Positions 1 to 13,747 of a stretch of 64,000 bases of DNA are shown one piece after another. Where the stretch lies: positions 9,806,465-9,870,464 of the forward strand of contig CM057149.1 in assembly GCA_029964075.1 (NCBI GenBank), read 5' to 3'. Under the pieces are notes generated by a model. That model saw only the letters and a program-made list of their open reading frames with translations, made no database searches and was not told the DNA's origin. Positions within the stretch are counted from its first letter, which is position 1. Each line of letters starts with the position of its first letter. Position numbers and translations under genes: made by a program. This DNA is from Patiria pectinifera. Taxonomy: Eukaryota; Echinodermata; Asteroidea; Valvatida; Asterinidae.

Positions 1-54
1 CCTCAAAAAAACAAAAACAAATTATAGAATTTTGATCACAGATATTGCAATAGG

Positions 55-473
55 TTAAAGAGAATATACAACAATTGCTTTTTCTGTAATTTTCAGAAAT
101 TGATGGATTTTGGGAAATCAGTATTTTATAGCAAATATTGCTACACTGAATTGTTTGAAGTTTTGTGTCGAGAAGGGACCCAGTCTAGAAGGCTTGTACC
201 CGTTCATAGATGTATAATCGACTGCAAACAAAATTCAGACTTACTAAATGTATGGTATTTAGGGGCAGTATTTGAAAAAAGCCAGTTTTTTTTTTTGGTT
301 TTTTTTTCCAGCGTTGGAAATCGAAACAAACCACTTTTCTTGAAAATGTCAGCACACCAGGTGCCATGATTTTACAAGATGCTTTAGACAGTCATTCACT
401 AACAGCCCAGTATGGTATTTCATAATAATTCGGTAGTTATATTTTTTGATGTTTGCAAATGTTATTCCTTTAA
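55..473. mobile_element. TTAA-flanked MITE, AGGGAA family, copy 1
   Basis: TTAA flanks on both sides. It shares its central region (CTTGAAAATG, CCATGATTTTACA) with 38575-39095 and 47909-48401. Small frames here are not genes. Confidence 0.65.
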
Positions 474-1314
474 GGAAAGAAGCAGACCCAGTAGAACGTT
501 AAAAAACTTTGCACATCAAAAGCCTCACCTTGAATTGAACAAAACGCTCCTGGCTTCACCGCTCTGTTTCACACCCTATCAGGTTACCATGGCAACTCAA
601 AAACAACCACATTTTGGTTAATGATTGCAGTGCCTACAATAGACATTGATTCAAAAAATTCAGCCTTCAGGCAAAGTGCACTGGTTTGATACAACAGGCG
701 GGAACTGATGAGGCATGTATTATGGCTGAACACCAATCAATACAGCTGCGCTCTCATGAATATCAGACCATGAAGCTTTTAATACCAGGGTTTATATTTG
801 GTTGTCTATACACCTCTGTTTCCAAGCCAAATATTTGTGATTTTGGATTTTAAGCCATTCCAAAGATTGGGACCTGTAACTGGGCTGTGATGAGGGATCG
901 TTGGGGATCAACTATGGGTGTCTCCAAAAAAAAATGTGGTCGTCAAACAACATTTTTTTTTCTGAGGAACTAAATCATTATTTGTGCAAAATTTACCACA
1001 AGATGAGAGTGATGATAATTTGAAGATGATAGTGTTTCTTTACCCTTGACAGTATTTTTGGTTCAGTGTGATTTGGACCTTTTGTTTAAATGTTATGGCA
1101 AAGCTTGTAAAGATTGTCAAAATTTGCTTGGGCCACTTTCTTCACCTTCTTGGTATGTGAATACCTTTCATTAGATACCAAGTAGCCCAACTTGGAATTC
1201 AAGTCCTCTCATTTCATTAGCTGCATCTCTGGACTGGGGTGTCCAAATGAGATGGGATAAAGACCATTGTGTAGAGTATCTACTATACCTTCAGATTCTA
1301 TAGAAAAGTTTTGC
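474..1314. other. No gene seen
   Basis: AT-rich sequence between two MITEs; only short open frames without recognisable similarity. Confidence 0.5.
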
Positions 1315-1529
1315 CCCAAAAAAAGAGTGCTAGTGGACAGAACTTTAAAACGGTGTTTGTGTTTAAAATTTCGTAACTTGAAAATTACATGAGTGATTTG
1401 AATGATTCTTGTACTAAAAGAAAGCTTATGAATTGGGCTTTCATATCCTAGATTTTGAAAGTGCTACATGCAGAACTTCACTTAAACAATAGTCCCGACG
1501 TTTGGCTTTCGTTTTTGTTACTCACCCTG
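1315..1529. mobile_element. Half copy of the CAGGGTGAG MITE
   Basis: Only the right arm is present, ending TTACTCACCCTG/TA. The left arm is absent. Confidence 0.65.
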
Positions 1530-2557
1530 TATGGCCATGGTTGTAAATGTATTTACATTTTTATTGTCTAGAAACAAAAACGAATTTCAAAGCTATCTTT
1601 TCAATTGTACAGTGACATTGTCACGTACGCGTACTTCAAACCTACCATCTTATTTCTCCCCAAAACAATCCCGTCTGCAAAAAAATATTCAAACAAAAAG
1701 CTTGTTTAAGGAATCCTTAAAGCTAACATTGAGATAGGAAAGTTTAGTGGGGCATGTCCAAGCAGACATTGTTGAGTGTCTCATTAAAGTGACGTGAATA
1801 TATACCAGTAAATTGAGATTTGAAGGTTTAATACCAGTAAATGTTCAGTTCATACATAGTCATGATAGTCAAAAGTAGAACAGCCAAGGTCACGTGTTGG
1901 CTTGGCGATGTTTCCACACCTACCTGGACGCACATACGTAGCGATATGCCAGTGCCCAATTTTCATCATTTTTTATCAATTGAAAAAGAGAAATAACGGA
2001 ATCCATCACATTCTGAGCGATAACTACTGTCAGCTACAAAGCACTGCCCGATTTTTCAGTCTTATGTATTCTTCATTTGTAAATCGCTCGTGGAAAACTC
2101 ATGATAAAAACGGCTGCCATGACATTTTGGAACAATTATTATGAGCCCGCGTGACGTCACACTTCTACCGTGAATGAGATTGTATCCAACATTGGCTTTG
2201 TATTGTTGTCTACAACTGAAACATTGCTGGCAAAAATTGAATATGTAGTCACCCCCAAAAAAGTTTCAGACATGGAGTCATGAAATTTTGACTCCTTTGA
2301 AATCTGATCTCTTTTACCTTATATGGATTCTAACCCTCTCATGAGACCTCTTACTTTGCGCAAGTAAATCTTCATAGGCGTGCGCAAATGAGTCCATATT
2401 TCATTGTCCAACTTCACACTACATCAGCCCTCAGAGTGTGGAATCTCTCTACAGTGACAGAATACCAGCAACTTCTATTGAGTGGTATTTCTGTGTGGCA
2501 TGGGACTAGTTTAATGTTCGCCACTCTTCTTTTTTTCCCCTCCAAATCCTTCAAATA

Positions 2558-3065
2558 CAGGGTGAGTAAAAAAAAACGAAACCCAAATGTCGGGACCATT
2601 GTTTTAGTGAAGTTCTGCATGTAGCACTTTCAAAATCTAGGATATGAAAGCCCAATTCATAAGCTTTCTTTTAGTACAAGAATCATTCAAATCACTCATG
2701 TACTTTTCAAGTTATAGAGTTTTAAACACAACCGCTGTTTTAAAGTTCTGTCCACGGATCACAAAAAAGTATGCGTTCTTTCAGCAAACGAAAACAATTC
2801 ACGCACATCCCTGTGATTTGTTTTCGTTTTGCTGAAAGAACACTGCACTTTTTGTGATCCATGGACAGAACCTTAAAATGGCAGTTGTGTTTAAGACTCC
2901 GTAACTTGAAAAGTACATGAGTGATTTAAATGGTTGTTGTATTAAAAGTAAGCTGATGACTTGGGCTTTCACATCCGAGATTTTGAAAGTGCTACATGTA
3001 CACGCAGAACTTCACTAAAACAATTGTCCCAACATTTGGCTTTCGTTTTTTTTTTACTCACCCTG
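2558..3065. mobile_element. Palindromic MITE, CAGGGTGAG family
   Basis: The ends are CAGGGTGAGTAAAA and TTTTACTCACCCTG, flanked by TA. The whole element is an inverted repeat with arms of about 240 bp. The TA duplication points to the Tc1/mariner group. Same family at 11789-12292 and 43517-44027. Confidence 0.8.
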
Positions 3066-3878
3066 TATACGTGATTAAAAATTTGAGTTCATTAGCACAG
3101 AGAGCAGCCAGAAATGTTTCTTGCATCAAAAATGGTGTCAATAATTGCAGGAAAAACAATAAAATCAACAGACATCTTTGTTTTAGTCACTAAAACAATG
3201 ACTTTTCAATCTGTTGCAAGTGAAATGTTTTGTTCCCACCCATTTAACATTAAACATGGGATTCTAAAAATAGCCTCAAGTGTAAAAAGAGAAATAAATA
3301 AACCAACTATTTCAATAGCGAATAAAATTTCGGTCAAAATGTCCAAATACAAAAGGGACTTTCTGACCCTCACTTTCTTTAAAAGTTATAAACGATGCCC
3401 CCGTCACCTTAATTTTTTTTCCCATTTTATTTTACGAAACTGAAAAAAAAATAGAAAAAAAAAGGACAGAAAAAGATAAGGAGAGATGCGATGAATACTT
3501 TCCTCACCACTACCACCATGACTCATTTAATGCCAATTATTGCTGCTGTTGGCGCGCATTTGCATACATCAATAAGATCAATGCCAGCAACATTATCAGC
3601 GATTACATATTGATCGAATATGGCCCACAGCTGGCCAAACACCCATGCTTCACAACGCAGTCAAAGATGGATCAATAAGCGGAGGTGAGATGGCTTATTG
3701 CAATGACTTAGCTGATGAATACTGGTATCCTTATTGGTATGTGTGTTGGGGGGGGGGGCGCTTGGGCCATGAATAGTATTATATGGCACAGATGGTGCTT
3801 CATGTATGGTTGCAGGACCAACATTGTCAACATCGACCAAATTCACTAACTACATGTAAATAACTGTCAATTTCTTTC
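3066..3878. other. No gene seen
   Basis: AT-rich sequence with homopolymer runs; the short open frame at 3114-3443 has no recognisable domain. Confidence 0.5.
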
Positions 3879-5097
3879 TTAAAGGTACAGTCCATCATAT
3901 GTAATTTGTGCATTATGTTTGTTTGAAGCAACAAATGTGCTCAAAATCTAAAGAAGGGTGCTGAACAACTAACCTGATGAAGTTTCAGCTCAGCTTCAGC
4001 TGTATATTTTGAGAAAAACAACATTCTGGGATCTCGATTTCAAATCAAAATTTGCTGAATCATGTTTTGAATTGGGCCTGAATTCAGCATCCGATAAATT
4101 ATGAAACTGAAGGTTAGGTTCAATGTTTTTAATTTTATCACACTTCAGTGTACCTTACTAAGTTACTGTTATAGGCTCATTAAGTTTCAGGGTCACTTTA
4201 TTGGCAAACCAAATTTTGTCATTTCAGGCTTTCAGCTTTCAGGTTTCAGGTTTATTTCTATAATGTAAGTTGAATACTGTACAATAGGTAAACATTTTAA
4301 CGGAACTTGAAATAATAGTATGGGGAGGTCAGACAAGAAGCCGAAGCTTGTACTGGGTCTGCCCCCTTCACAAAGAATACATGTAGTTATACAATTCATG
4401 ATTAACCAAATGAGATAATAATAATAATTTTTGAATAATACGTCATCATTTTTAATGCATTTCTTTTTCTTTTGTCCTCGCTAAAGTGTAATTTAATTAT
4501 GTGAACTTGAATTCAGCAGTAAAAAAGTCAAGAATGAGGAGTAAAAATGAACATAAAACTCCCCCAAAATAAAAAATTGCTCGGAGAAAACCCTAATCAA
4601 TGAACTAACATATTTTACTCTTACTTTTGAGAAGCTGAAGGGGATTAAACTCCCTGTGAAATTATTCTTTCTGGCAAGCTGTCATTTTGAAGAAATCAAC
4701 GAAAGAAGGCCTTTCCAACGGTGCTTCTTAAGATGCACCGTTGGAAATTTTCGTTAGAAGTTTGTTTTTTTATTCGGCGAAGCGCGCGCAACCGTTGACA
4801 CGGCACACACGCGCGCGCGGTTGCTATAATTCGTCGGATCGGTGCGCAACATCTCGTAGCTGCAATCGGTTCAGTGAGATCGTGTCTCGGATGCTGAATT
4901 CAGGCCCAATTCAAACATGATTCTGCAACTTTTGATTAGAAATCGAGACCCTAGAATGTTGTTTTTCTCGAAATATACAGCTGAAGCTGAGCTGAAACTT
5001 CAGGTTAGTTGTTAAGCACCCTTTTTAAGAATTTGAGCACTTTTGTTGCTTCCAAAGAACAAAATGCAAAATTGCAAATGATGGACTATACCTTTAA
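3879..5097. mobile_element. TTAA-flanked element, AGGTA family
   Basis: TTAA/AGGTACAGTCCATCAT at the left and ATGGACTATACCT/TTAA at the right, with inverted arms of about 215 bp (shared ACATTCT, CTGAATTCAGCAT and GAAACTTCA-like blocks). TTAA targets fit piggyBac/Kolobok-like families. Partial relatives lie at 37890-38440, 58440-58798 and 60300-60450. Confidence 0.7.
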
Positions 5098-6619
5098 ATT
5101 GGAAGCATGCTGAAATGCTTGTACTGAATTCCAATAAGTTATTAAGACAAGACATGGCCAAGTCACACACAATTTGATTTAATCAACTGAAAATAGAATG
5201 CAACAATCAACTCCATGACGAAGAGAAAATCATGCAAGAAGGATGATAAACAACTATGAAAACAAAATTTGACAATATCGTAAAACTGTGTAAAAGACAA
5301 TCAATGCCTAAGTTATAATAAGGAAACCCTTTCTGTATTGCTGAAAAAGAAAGGAATTTTCATGAAAACAGCAAAGGAAAAAATCAAAGAAAGGAAAATG
5401 ATTTTCTGGTTATAAAAGAATTGCCAGCCACAAGAGGGCGCTCTCACTTACTCTCTGTATGTGTAAATGTATACAGTATTATGAACGGCAATAATGTACT
5501 CATTTGTTTCTTTTTTCGTAACATTAAAGCATTTTTTTTTTGGGCAATAAAAATTTGCGGCAAAGGTTCCATTGCCACAATTTATTGACCAAAATAAAGG
5601 GCTTCTCATGCATATCTCTATGAACAAAAACATGTACCTCGAACATGGCCGCAGTGCAAAGGGCCTATACACCACGCTAGCAACTTTGTGTAGGCAACAC
5701 AAATGTGTTGATAAAAGGATTTTTATTTGGGTTAAGTCCTTAACCCTATCCCCAACCCTTCAAAATCCAACTGCATGTTTTGTTGGAATCTGTTGGATTG
5801 ATCACTCCAACAGATTCCAACAAAACATGCAGTTGGATTTTGAAGGGTTGGGGATCACTCCAACAGATTCCAACAGTATGATAGTATGAGGATTGCACTA
5901 GTAAACTGATATTGCTTTACATTGGGGCTGACATACCACCATAATCAGAGGCCAATAGTTTACATGTAGAGTTTAGGATGGTGTTGGATTTTGTAGGAGT
6001 GAGGAAGGTTCCCATTAAAATCACCCAAGGGGGTTATGATATACAAACATGAATGTTTACTCACCACATTGATTGTTGTCATGAACAAGCGAACATCCAT
6101 AGTGTTTGTGCAGTTGAGAAAAGTAGAGAAGTTTCTGGGAGAGCTCCCTACGTTGATGGCAGCAGTTTGGTTGACTTGCCTGCATAATAGTACAAATCAC
6201 ATCTAGTCTGTCAGGACACATAAAGTATCGTTAAATGTTGAGTCTTTGCTTGTCATTTGTCAGCTCAGAATGGCTTGCCCCTCCAGATGAAGAGGAGCTC
6301 ATATGAGCTTGATGTGTAACTTTTTCACTAAAGGTCACAAATAATGCATGAAGAAAGTTGTGCATGAATATCATGTTAAAGATGACAAAATACATTCATT
6401 CATTTGTTCATTCACTTTCGTGATAACTTGATGAGTTAGGCCCAACTGTCCCTGTCGAGCATAGTGTTGGCAAGAGATGGACCGCTCAGACCAGTTTCTA
6501 ACTCGATGGATGTTTTCAGGGTCATGTTAAGACGACCTCTATGAAAAGGAGCATTAGGATTCCAGAGAACATCACGATTATCTGCATTATGCACTTCTTG
6601 TACCAAAGGACTTACAATA
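5098..6619. other. Flank left of copy A, no gene seen
   Basis: Unique-looking AT-rich sequence apart from the hairpin at 5750-5853. No exon with convincing splice sites was found. Confidence 0.5.
5750..5853. repeat. Perfect 48-bp-arm hairpin
   Basis: CCCCAACCCTTCAAAATCCA and its mirror, separated by TTGATCAC. A further partial repeat of the inner arm follows at 5854-5875. Confidence 0.85.
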
Positions 6620-6928
6620 ACAATTATCTTCTAGTAATATTTTTTTTTAATTTTGAAAATGTGGCATTACTGTACCTGATGAAATTTGTGTTTGCAGTCC
6701 AAGATGGCTGCTGACAAAGGACAAACATTTCATTTCTAGCTGGTTCTTCTCAGTTTTGATGTTCAGCTAGAAATCTTCAGAGTGCTATCCTCGGTTATTC
6801 TTAAAAAAGAAAGAAATGAAATTTCATTGAATTTACAGCATAATTAAACTTTTGTAGGTATCTGATAGCAGATAAAAGTATGGAAAGTTAAGCCGGCAAA
6901 TATTCTTGAAATCACTTGTTTAAAAAAA

Positions 6929-7124
6929 AACGAAACAGGTTTGAGGGTCATTGTGTTTAAATGGTGATATTCTTTGAACGGTTTGAGCAATTTCAGCATT
7001 TTTTTCCATCTAAAAATAGCTTATGAAATTGGCTTTCCAGTCGTTATTATGTTTGGTGTTATATATTTTTTTCAATATGAAGTATATTTCGGGGGTTTGG
7101 GTTCCGTTTGTTTTAATCACCCTG
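6929..7124. mobile_element. Right-arm remnant of the second CAGGG MITE (copy A)
   Basis: Paralogous to the right arm of 39605-40277. About 600 bp including the left arm was deleted in copy A. Confidence 0.65.
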
Positions 7125-7822
7125 TACACTGATAAGTCCGTGAACTAGTCCGTCTCAAAAGACAGGAATTTAACAACAAATTGTGACTTACCAGTTGCTG
7201 CCTTCTAGGAGTATCGACATTGTGACAGACATGGAAATCTGTGACTGTATTCTTCATGAAAGTCAAAACTAAAGGTATATCCAAGCAATCAAATTTAAAA
7301 AAAGGAGAAATACACAAACTGAAAAAAAACTACTCACAGAATGAATGTAATACGTGGTAATCCACAAAACATGAACCCAGGCCATGTTAATTTGTACATC
7401 AACACACACATTAAAGGAATTCATGAATGAAAATGTTTGCTCCACAAATCATCTGACTGTGGTTTGAATTCTCTTCAAATATATCTTTAAACAGCCAGAT
7501 ATTTCAACAGAAGTCAGAGCAGTTTGCACCCAAAAACAACCAAACGAAAAACCAAGCGTTTTAGAGATTTGTAGAAAACTTCAAAGTTACGAACAATACG
7601 CAACCTATTATAGTCAAACGTTTTACTCCTCTCATATGTATTACACAGAAAATCTGTTATTTCATCCCATTTTCCAAAATGCTTTACAATCACACAATCA
7701 ATTCATAGGTATCTCACGCACGCTGACATCATTTCTTTTAAAAACAGGAAATTCCTAGAAATGAAAAAAAAAATTAAAAATTGCTTAAGGTTTTCCAGGA
7801 AGTTTCATTTTGTGATGACATG

Positions 7823-8152
7823 AACCCTAACTCCCTAGGAATTTTGGCTAGGATGTAACCTCAATCCTGCAAAATCCTCCAACTGCCTCCATGTAAAAAA
7901 TTGCTTACTGCCTCAATCCTGCAAAATCCTCCAGCAATGACTGTCAATATGTCGAGGCAGAGCCAGTGACATCCTGGAGCAGTGCGGAGGATTTCAAGTA
8001 TAATGTAGGCCTAAAATTTGTGCACGGCTGAGCAACAACACAAGGTCCGGCCCAAGACCTTGACACGGTGCATTTTGCCACGTAGCTTCAATCCTACAAA
8101 ATCCTCCATTTTTCAAAGAGGATTTTGGAGGGTTTGGGAAGGTTAAGGTTAA
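7823..8152. mobile_element. AATCCTCC MITE (copy A)
   Basis: Starts CCCTAACTCCCTAGG and ends GGTTAAGGTTA. Paralogous to 41219-41543, so it predates the segmental duplication. Confidence 0.65.
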
Positions 8153-8894
8153 GAAAACTAAACACGCACAACTGTTAAGTTAAGGGTAATTACTTGTACA
8201 AATGTAGACTACGGAGACAATCCATGCAAATTTGGAATATAAAAAACACAATCTTTTCTTTGCCTCGTTTTTAACACGTTTAATGACCATTTCATTCAAA
8301 ACCTAAAACAAATTAACTGAATCACACATAATCTTTGCTCCATATTGTAAGTATATATTACCATTCTTATCCAAACTGATTAAATCATTATACATTATGA
8401 TACTATACATCTATGATTTGAAGGACGGGATCAAAGTATTGCACAATGTTGAATAACTTACTGCACTACACAAAAAAGTATAAACGAACATGTATGGTTT
8501 TCAAGAGTGGACTGAAAATAAGTTTTTTTTCCTCCAGAAAACTGTTTTTTTAAGGATGGTGTTCTAGAGGCTTGCCAAACCAACCTATATCTAAAATCTG
8601 AGATACATTAACAAGAATATGTACATGCATGACAGGAAAAACGCTACACACATGAGGTGTTTTTCTGTAGACACTTTGCAGTGAGCTGTACTCGCGAGTA
8701 ATTTCTTTGTGAGTACTCGCCCAGGCCTAAACAGGAATGTCCATAAATAACAGAAATTTAAACCACTGATCAATCAGTATTCCCGTTTGTGTGTTTAAAT
8801 GGCATTTTGTGAGGCAGTTGCATTTGTGGGAAAACGTAATGAAAATGTTACCGTAGTACACAGGCGAAGGCTGATTGTACAGTTTTGACAATAA

Positions 8895-9573
8895 ATCATA
8901 ATGCAATAAAACGTAAAGGTGTCATTTGAAATGGAAATGTTGAGTGTTACCATACAATTACAAACGGTCTGAATCATGGAGGAAGGTCATAATTAAGTTT
9001 CAGTATTGGACTCTTCAACAAACGTAAACTTGATTTTCTTACAATTTGCTAGACCGTTTGCAAGGAAAAAGTCGATTCAACTTTTATTCAAGTTGGTTCA
9101 ATCATCTATATAACAGCAAAATGTGGTATTAAATGTAAATGAGGGATGTAGTTGAGGAGACATGCAGTTATAAAAGCAATTTCTGTGGTGGGATCTGAGG
9201 CAATTTCTGACCACTAAAACCAATTTGAGCAAAAGATCATCTTGTAAAGTTTCGAGTTTGGAGTAATTTAATCAGCTACATGTATTCTGAGCAATTGAAT
9301 CATTATTGTAGGCTACAATTTTTATTCGGGGAACACTTTTTCTTCCCCGAATAATGCAATAAAACGTGGTGTCGTTTGAAATGAAAATGTTGAGTGTTAC
9401 CATAAAATTACAAACGGTCTGAATCATGGAGGAATTATAAGGTCATAATTAAGTTTCAGTATTGGACTCTTCAACAAACGGAAACTTGAACTTCTTACAA
9501 TTTGCGAGACCGTCTGCGAGGAAAAAGTCGATACAACTTTTATTGAACTTGGTTCAACCATCTATATAACAGC
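8895..9573. repeat. Tandem duplication, period about 457 bp
   Basis: 8895-9120 recurs at 9352-9573: both contain GTTGAGTGTTACCATA, ACAAACGGTCTGAATCATGG and CATCTATATAACAGCAA in the same order. The intervening 230 bp is not repeated again. No gene. Confidence 0.8.
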
Positions 9574-9574
9574 A

Positions 9575-10541
9575 AGTTTTACTCGGCCTCCGAGAAATGT
9601 TTGCTCCTGAAAGGATCCGAGACCGCGGTCTCCCGCGACGCCAAAATGGCTCCAAGTCCGTGGGAAAATGTGGAGGGTGTCTTCCGCCGGGTTGGACACT
9701 TTTTCGTCGATTGTTTTTCGTGACTGCGTTTAAGATCGCGTTTAAGATCCTTCGATGATCCCAAACAGGCCCCCAAAATTATAACGCGACACTGAATATT
9801 ATACGTGGCGGGCAGCAAACTCACAACGCTCAGCCTTGGTGGTGGAAGCATGGAGCTGTAAACACATTATGGAAGCAACAGCACTCAATCACGCGACGTC
9901 ACATGCTTGCGCTTCAAATAGCGAGCACCGTAGACCCAACCTCGTTTCCAGGGTGTGGAGCAGGCTGCAGTACGCGTTGCCATCGACGGTTTTACGCATA
10001 GCCGGGAAGTACCACGCAGTGTAGACTTTCGATTGGTCAGACCGCGCAAGGCATACTAATGTGTAGTCCTTCTGAGTATATGTTGCACTCGGCGCAGGGG
10101 CGGCAAGCAAAGCACAGGAAAGATTGGAGCACTTGGTGGCCACGCACCATGGAGAAAAAATATTTTGCCAAGGTCACCCCATACTAACGTTTGGTGAACG
10201 CTTTTGCAGTACGGCCGAGTAGAACACGTAAACGAAACCCCTACGTTGACCTCGCTGACCTCGCACAGTCTAGACACGCAGAAAAGCCAGCACAGGGGGC
10301 GGCCAGGCAGTCAACGTGAAAGCGCACACGACGGCAAATTCCTGCGAAAAAATTCCTCACGAAAAATCGACGAAATGGATCGCCGGTCCGTACGGGAAAA
10401 TCAGGACGACCCGAAGTGTCCGACCCGGCGGAAGACACCCTCCGCATTTTTCCACGGACGTGGAGCGATTTTGGCGCCGCGGGAGCCCGCGGTCTCGGAT
10501 CCTTTCATGAGCAAACATCGTCTCGGAGGCCGAGTTAAACT
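9575..10541. mobile_element. Foldback element with about 150-250-bp arms
   Basis: TTACTCGGCCTCCGAG at the left and CTCGGAGGCCGAGTTAAA at the right begin arms that share GGGTGTCTTCCGCCGGGT and mirror. Present only in copy A. Overlapping short frames on both strands are arm artefacts. Confidence 0.75.
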
Positions 10542-10848
10542 CTCTCTTATATATATAGATGTATAAGTACTGAGAATATACCGATCCATTACCTACTATG
10601 CGCTGGGATTATTTTTGCCGAAAACTTCAATTTTTGCAAAAGGTAAAATTTTCCAGCCAACTTCTGATATACAGTCTAACGCCACAAATACTGATTCGCA
10701 ATGAGTGATTTCAACAGTATTTGTATGATATTTCTTGCCGAAACCTCATGTTTCAATACTCTACATCATGCGCTGGAGAGTAAATTGTACAACAAGAGGC
10801 CATACACAACGGCCCATTCAAGATCAAAACACCTCCGCAGACTCACCC

Positions 10849-11598
10849 ACGTTTGTTTATGGTGTAAATCGAGGATTTTCTATTGTTCCTCTTTCCTTTT
10901 CCTTTGTTTGTACTCTAAAGTTTGTAACTTTTTCGCAACAGCTCCCATTGGTTTTGTACACGTTTTCTAATCGAGGTTATTCTCGATTTCTTTTCTGTTC
11001 TCGGTTCACGTGTGTGTCCTCGATTTACACAGGTAAACAAATGCTGGCTAAGAAACGCCAAATGGTGTTAAGACCAATAAGAGCATTGATTAGTGTGTGA
11101 CACGTGTGCACAAAAGTCGGACACGAGTATTTGCCAATATGACAAGCACGGTAGGAACATGTGGTGTAGCATTAAAGAGATGTACACATGTACTTGTTGC
11201 TCAGACATTCTTGTTTTACTATACTCTCGAGGACAATGCTTTGTGTTTCCCTTTGTCCCTATAATATAACACTTTCCCACAGACCAAGCACACAAACTTA
11301 CTACAGAGGATTGTTTCCAATAAAAGACCCAACTCCCGAGGACTGAAAGGATCTGTTGTTCTCCCTTTGTGTGTCGGTCCTCAGGGGTTATGTAGCGTTT
11401 GTTTATGGTGTAAATCGAGGACACACACGTGCAACATCATCGGTGAATCGAGGACAGGAACCAAATCCAGGACCACCTCGATTAGAAAACGTGTACAAAA
11501 CCAATGGGAGTTGTTGCGAAAAAAATTAAGAGTACAAACAAAGGAAAAGGGGAGAGGAACAAAAGGAACTCCTCGTTTTACACCACAAACAAACGTCA
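10849..11598. mobile_element. Copy-A-specific foldback element
   Basis: GTTTGTTTATGGTGTAAATC at the left mirrors the GATTTACACC-like sequence at the right; the arms share AGAAAACGTGTACAAAACCA and are about 190 bp. Copy B joins directly across this place (43100-43140), so the insertion occupies about 10766-11690. Confidence 0.75.
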
Positions 11599-11788
11599 TA
11601 GAACACGTACCGGTACACGCGTGCAGTGGGCCGGTTTAATTGATCGGTGCATTGTCACTTGTTTATTTAGGCAAAAATACTTTCTAATACTATACAAAGT
11701 ACAGTTCCTTATCACTCTAAATATTAAGTTTTGGATTAACCGGGATCGAGACTTACAGTAGATTACATGTAATGAACATCTACCAGTA

Positions 11789-12292
11789 CAGGGTGAGCAT
11801 GGTGAGTCAAAAAACACGAAACCCAAATGTCGGGACCGTTGTATTAGTGAAGTTCTGCATGTAGCACTTTCAAAATCTAGGATATGAAAGCCCAATTCAT
11901 AAGCTTTCTTTTAGTAGAAGAATCATTCAAATCACTCATGTACTTTTCAAGTTAAACACAACCACCGTTTTAAAGTTCTGTCCACGGATAACAAAAAGGT
12001 AAGTGTTCTTTCAGCAAAACGAAAACAAATCACATAGGGATGTGTGCGAATTGGTTTCGTTTTGCTGAAAGAACGCACACCTTTTTTTGTGATCAGTGGA
12101 CAGAACTTGAAAACGGTGGTTGTGTTTAAAATTCCGTAACTTGAAAAGTACATGAGTGATCTGAATGGTTCTTGTACTCAAAGAAAGCTTACGAATTGGG
12201 CTTTCATATCCTAGATTTTGAAAGTGCTACATGCAGAACTTCACTAAAACAATAGTCCCGACATTTGGGTTTCGGTTTTTTGACTCACCCTG
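11789..12292. mobile_element. Palindromic MITE, CAGGGTGAG family (copy A)
   Basis: TA-flanked, with the same inverted arms as 2558-3065. It sits at the same paralogous site as 43517-44027, so it predates the segmental duplication. Confidence 0.8.
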
Positions 12293-12332
12293 TACATAAC
12301 GGTATCTGAAGGATGCTGATGGATATTTACAT

Positions 12333-12625
12333 CTACAATAATAAAGCAGTGTTTATACAGCGCTTAAAAGCAAAGGTCTCAAAGCACTTCACAATTATTA
12401 CCCCTGTTCATCAGGCAATGAGGCTAGTTTCAGCAGCAGCTCGAGATCAGCGCATTCTGGTCTCTACCTTCACAGGTACCCGTTTATACTCCTGGGTGGA
12501 GAGAGGCAATTGTAGTCAAGTGCCTTGCCCAAGAACACAAGCACCATGTTTCCCGTCAGGGTTCAAACGCACGTATCACATCACACTAGTCGAACACCAT
12601 AACCATTGGACCACAGTGCTCCAAT
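12333..12625 (-). mobile_element. tRNA-derived SINE (copy A)
   Basis: On the minus strand an A-box-like TGGTCCAATGGTTATGG is followed by a degenerate B box GGTTTGAACCC, then TGTGTTCTTGGGCAAGGCAC and a conserved 3' body. Paralogous to 44086-44355. Confidence 0.7.
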
Positions 12626-12946
12626 ATAAAACAGGAATTTTCACATCCCAAATGCAAGTCAAATTCAGGTTTAGTTCTTTGCAGTGATTTTGTAAAGCCA
12701 ATTTACCAAATCTTGAAAAGAAGACCTCTGAATGGTTTCCTTGCACTTGTGAGACCACATTTCTCAAAAACTTACACTCTCTAAGACAACATCTTCTAGC
12801 TCTTTTCAAAAATTAGTTACATATGAAGGAAGAAAGCAACAATTTGTTGGCTTTTGGTTGGAGAGATGAATATACAAAAGTGATGAGAATGTTGCCAATG
12901 GCAACAATATGACCAATAAGTACTGCACAGCAGCGCCATCAGTTTG

Positions 12947-13256
12947 GGCCAAGTTCGCGCAAGGACTATAGTTGACCAGTGGTTAACTAACGTTTGCCCG
13001 AACTCTGTCTAGTCGACGATGGTTGACTACGCTAGTCGACTATTTGGAACCAGCCTACTGGGGTTGGTTGCTTCGCTGGTAACCAATAGCCGCGCGCATT
13101 CATAACGCTAGCAGAGAGCCAGGATCCAGAAGTTTTGCGATGACATTTTGACCAGCGTTTGACTAGAGACGTTCGCACGTTGCTATCAGTGCGCAGGCGT
13201 AAGGTACGTCACAAATCAACCACTAGTTGACTAATGGTCCTTGCCCGTACTTGGCC
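12947..13256. mobile_element. Palindromic MITE, GGCCAAGTTCG family, copy 1
   Basis: The ends GGCCAAGTTCG and GTACTTGGCC, with TAGTCGACGATGGTTGACTA in the left part. Copy B (near 44670) has the empty site, so it inserted after the duplication or was lost there. Confidence 0.75.
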
Positions 13257-13393
13257 TAGGCTTAAAAAGATTACCGAATGTCAAACAAGTTTGTTTCCAT
13301 GTAGAATACAAAAGAAAAATTAATTAAATATATTAGAAAAAAGGCACTGTAGAATGTAATTGAACACAACTAAGTAGCAATTCCCAAGTTGGA

Positions 13394-13399
13394 TTTAAT
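13394..13399 (-). terminator. Possible polyadenylation signal, copy A tail
   Basis: ATTAAA on the minus strand about 350 nt past the stop at 13748. The same hexamer is kept at the equivalent place in copy B. A variant signal, so tentative. Confidence 0.3.
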
Positions 13400-13747
13400 A
13401 AATATTTCCAAATCAAACTGTGTCTTTTAACCTCATTTCGTTGTTGAAACATTGGAGAAAAGTCATGAAAAATATAGTTTTCTGGAAAGCTGCAAAGAGT
13501 TTGACGGTTGTACTTTATACAGACTCCTGCAGCTGTAAAAACATGTCAACCATTCAAAGGGTAGTTCTAGATAAGTCAAGCTTATCTCTATCTGCAGAAG
13601 ATGAGAAACATCTCTTCGATGACGTAGCAGTAATGCACTTGTAATTTCCATGTCGGTTGCAGAAACTCCTCGATGCGAAGACGCAGATATCCAATGTCAA
13701 AGGTCGCCATTTTTTTTAGAGTACACCCACCCACCTGTGTTGCCATG

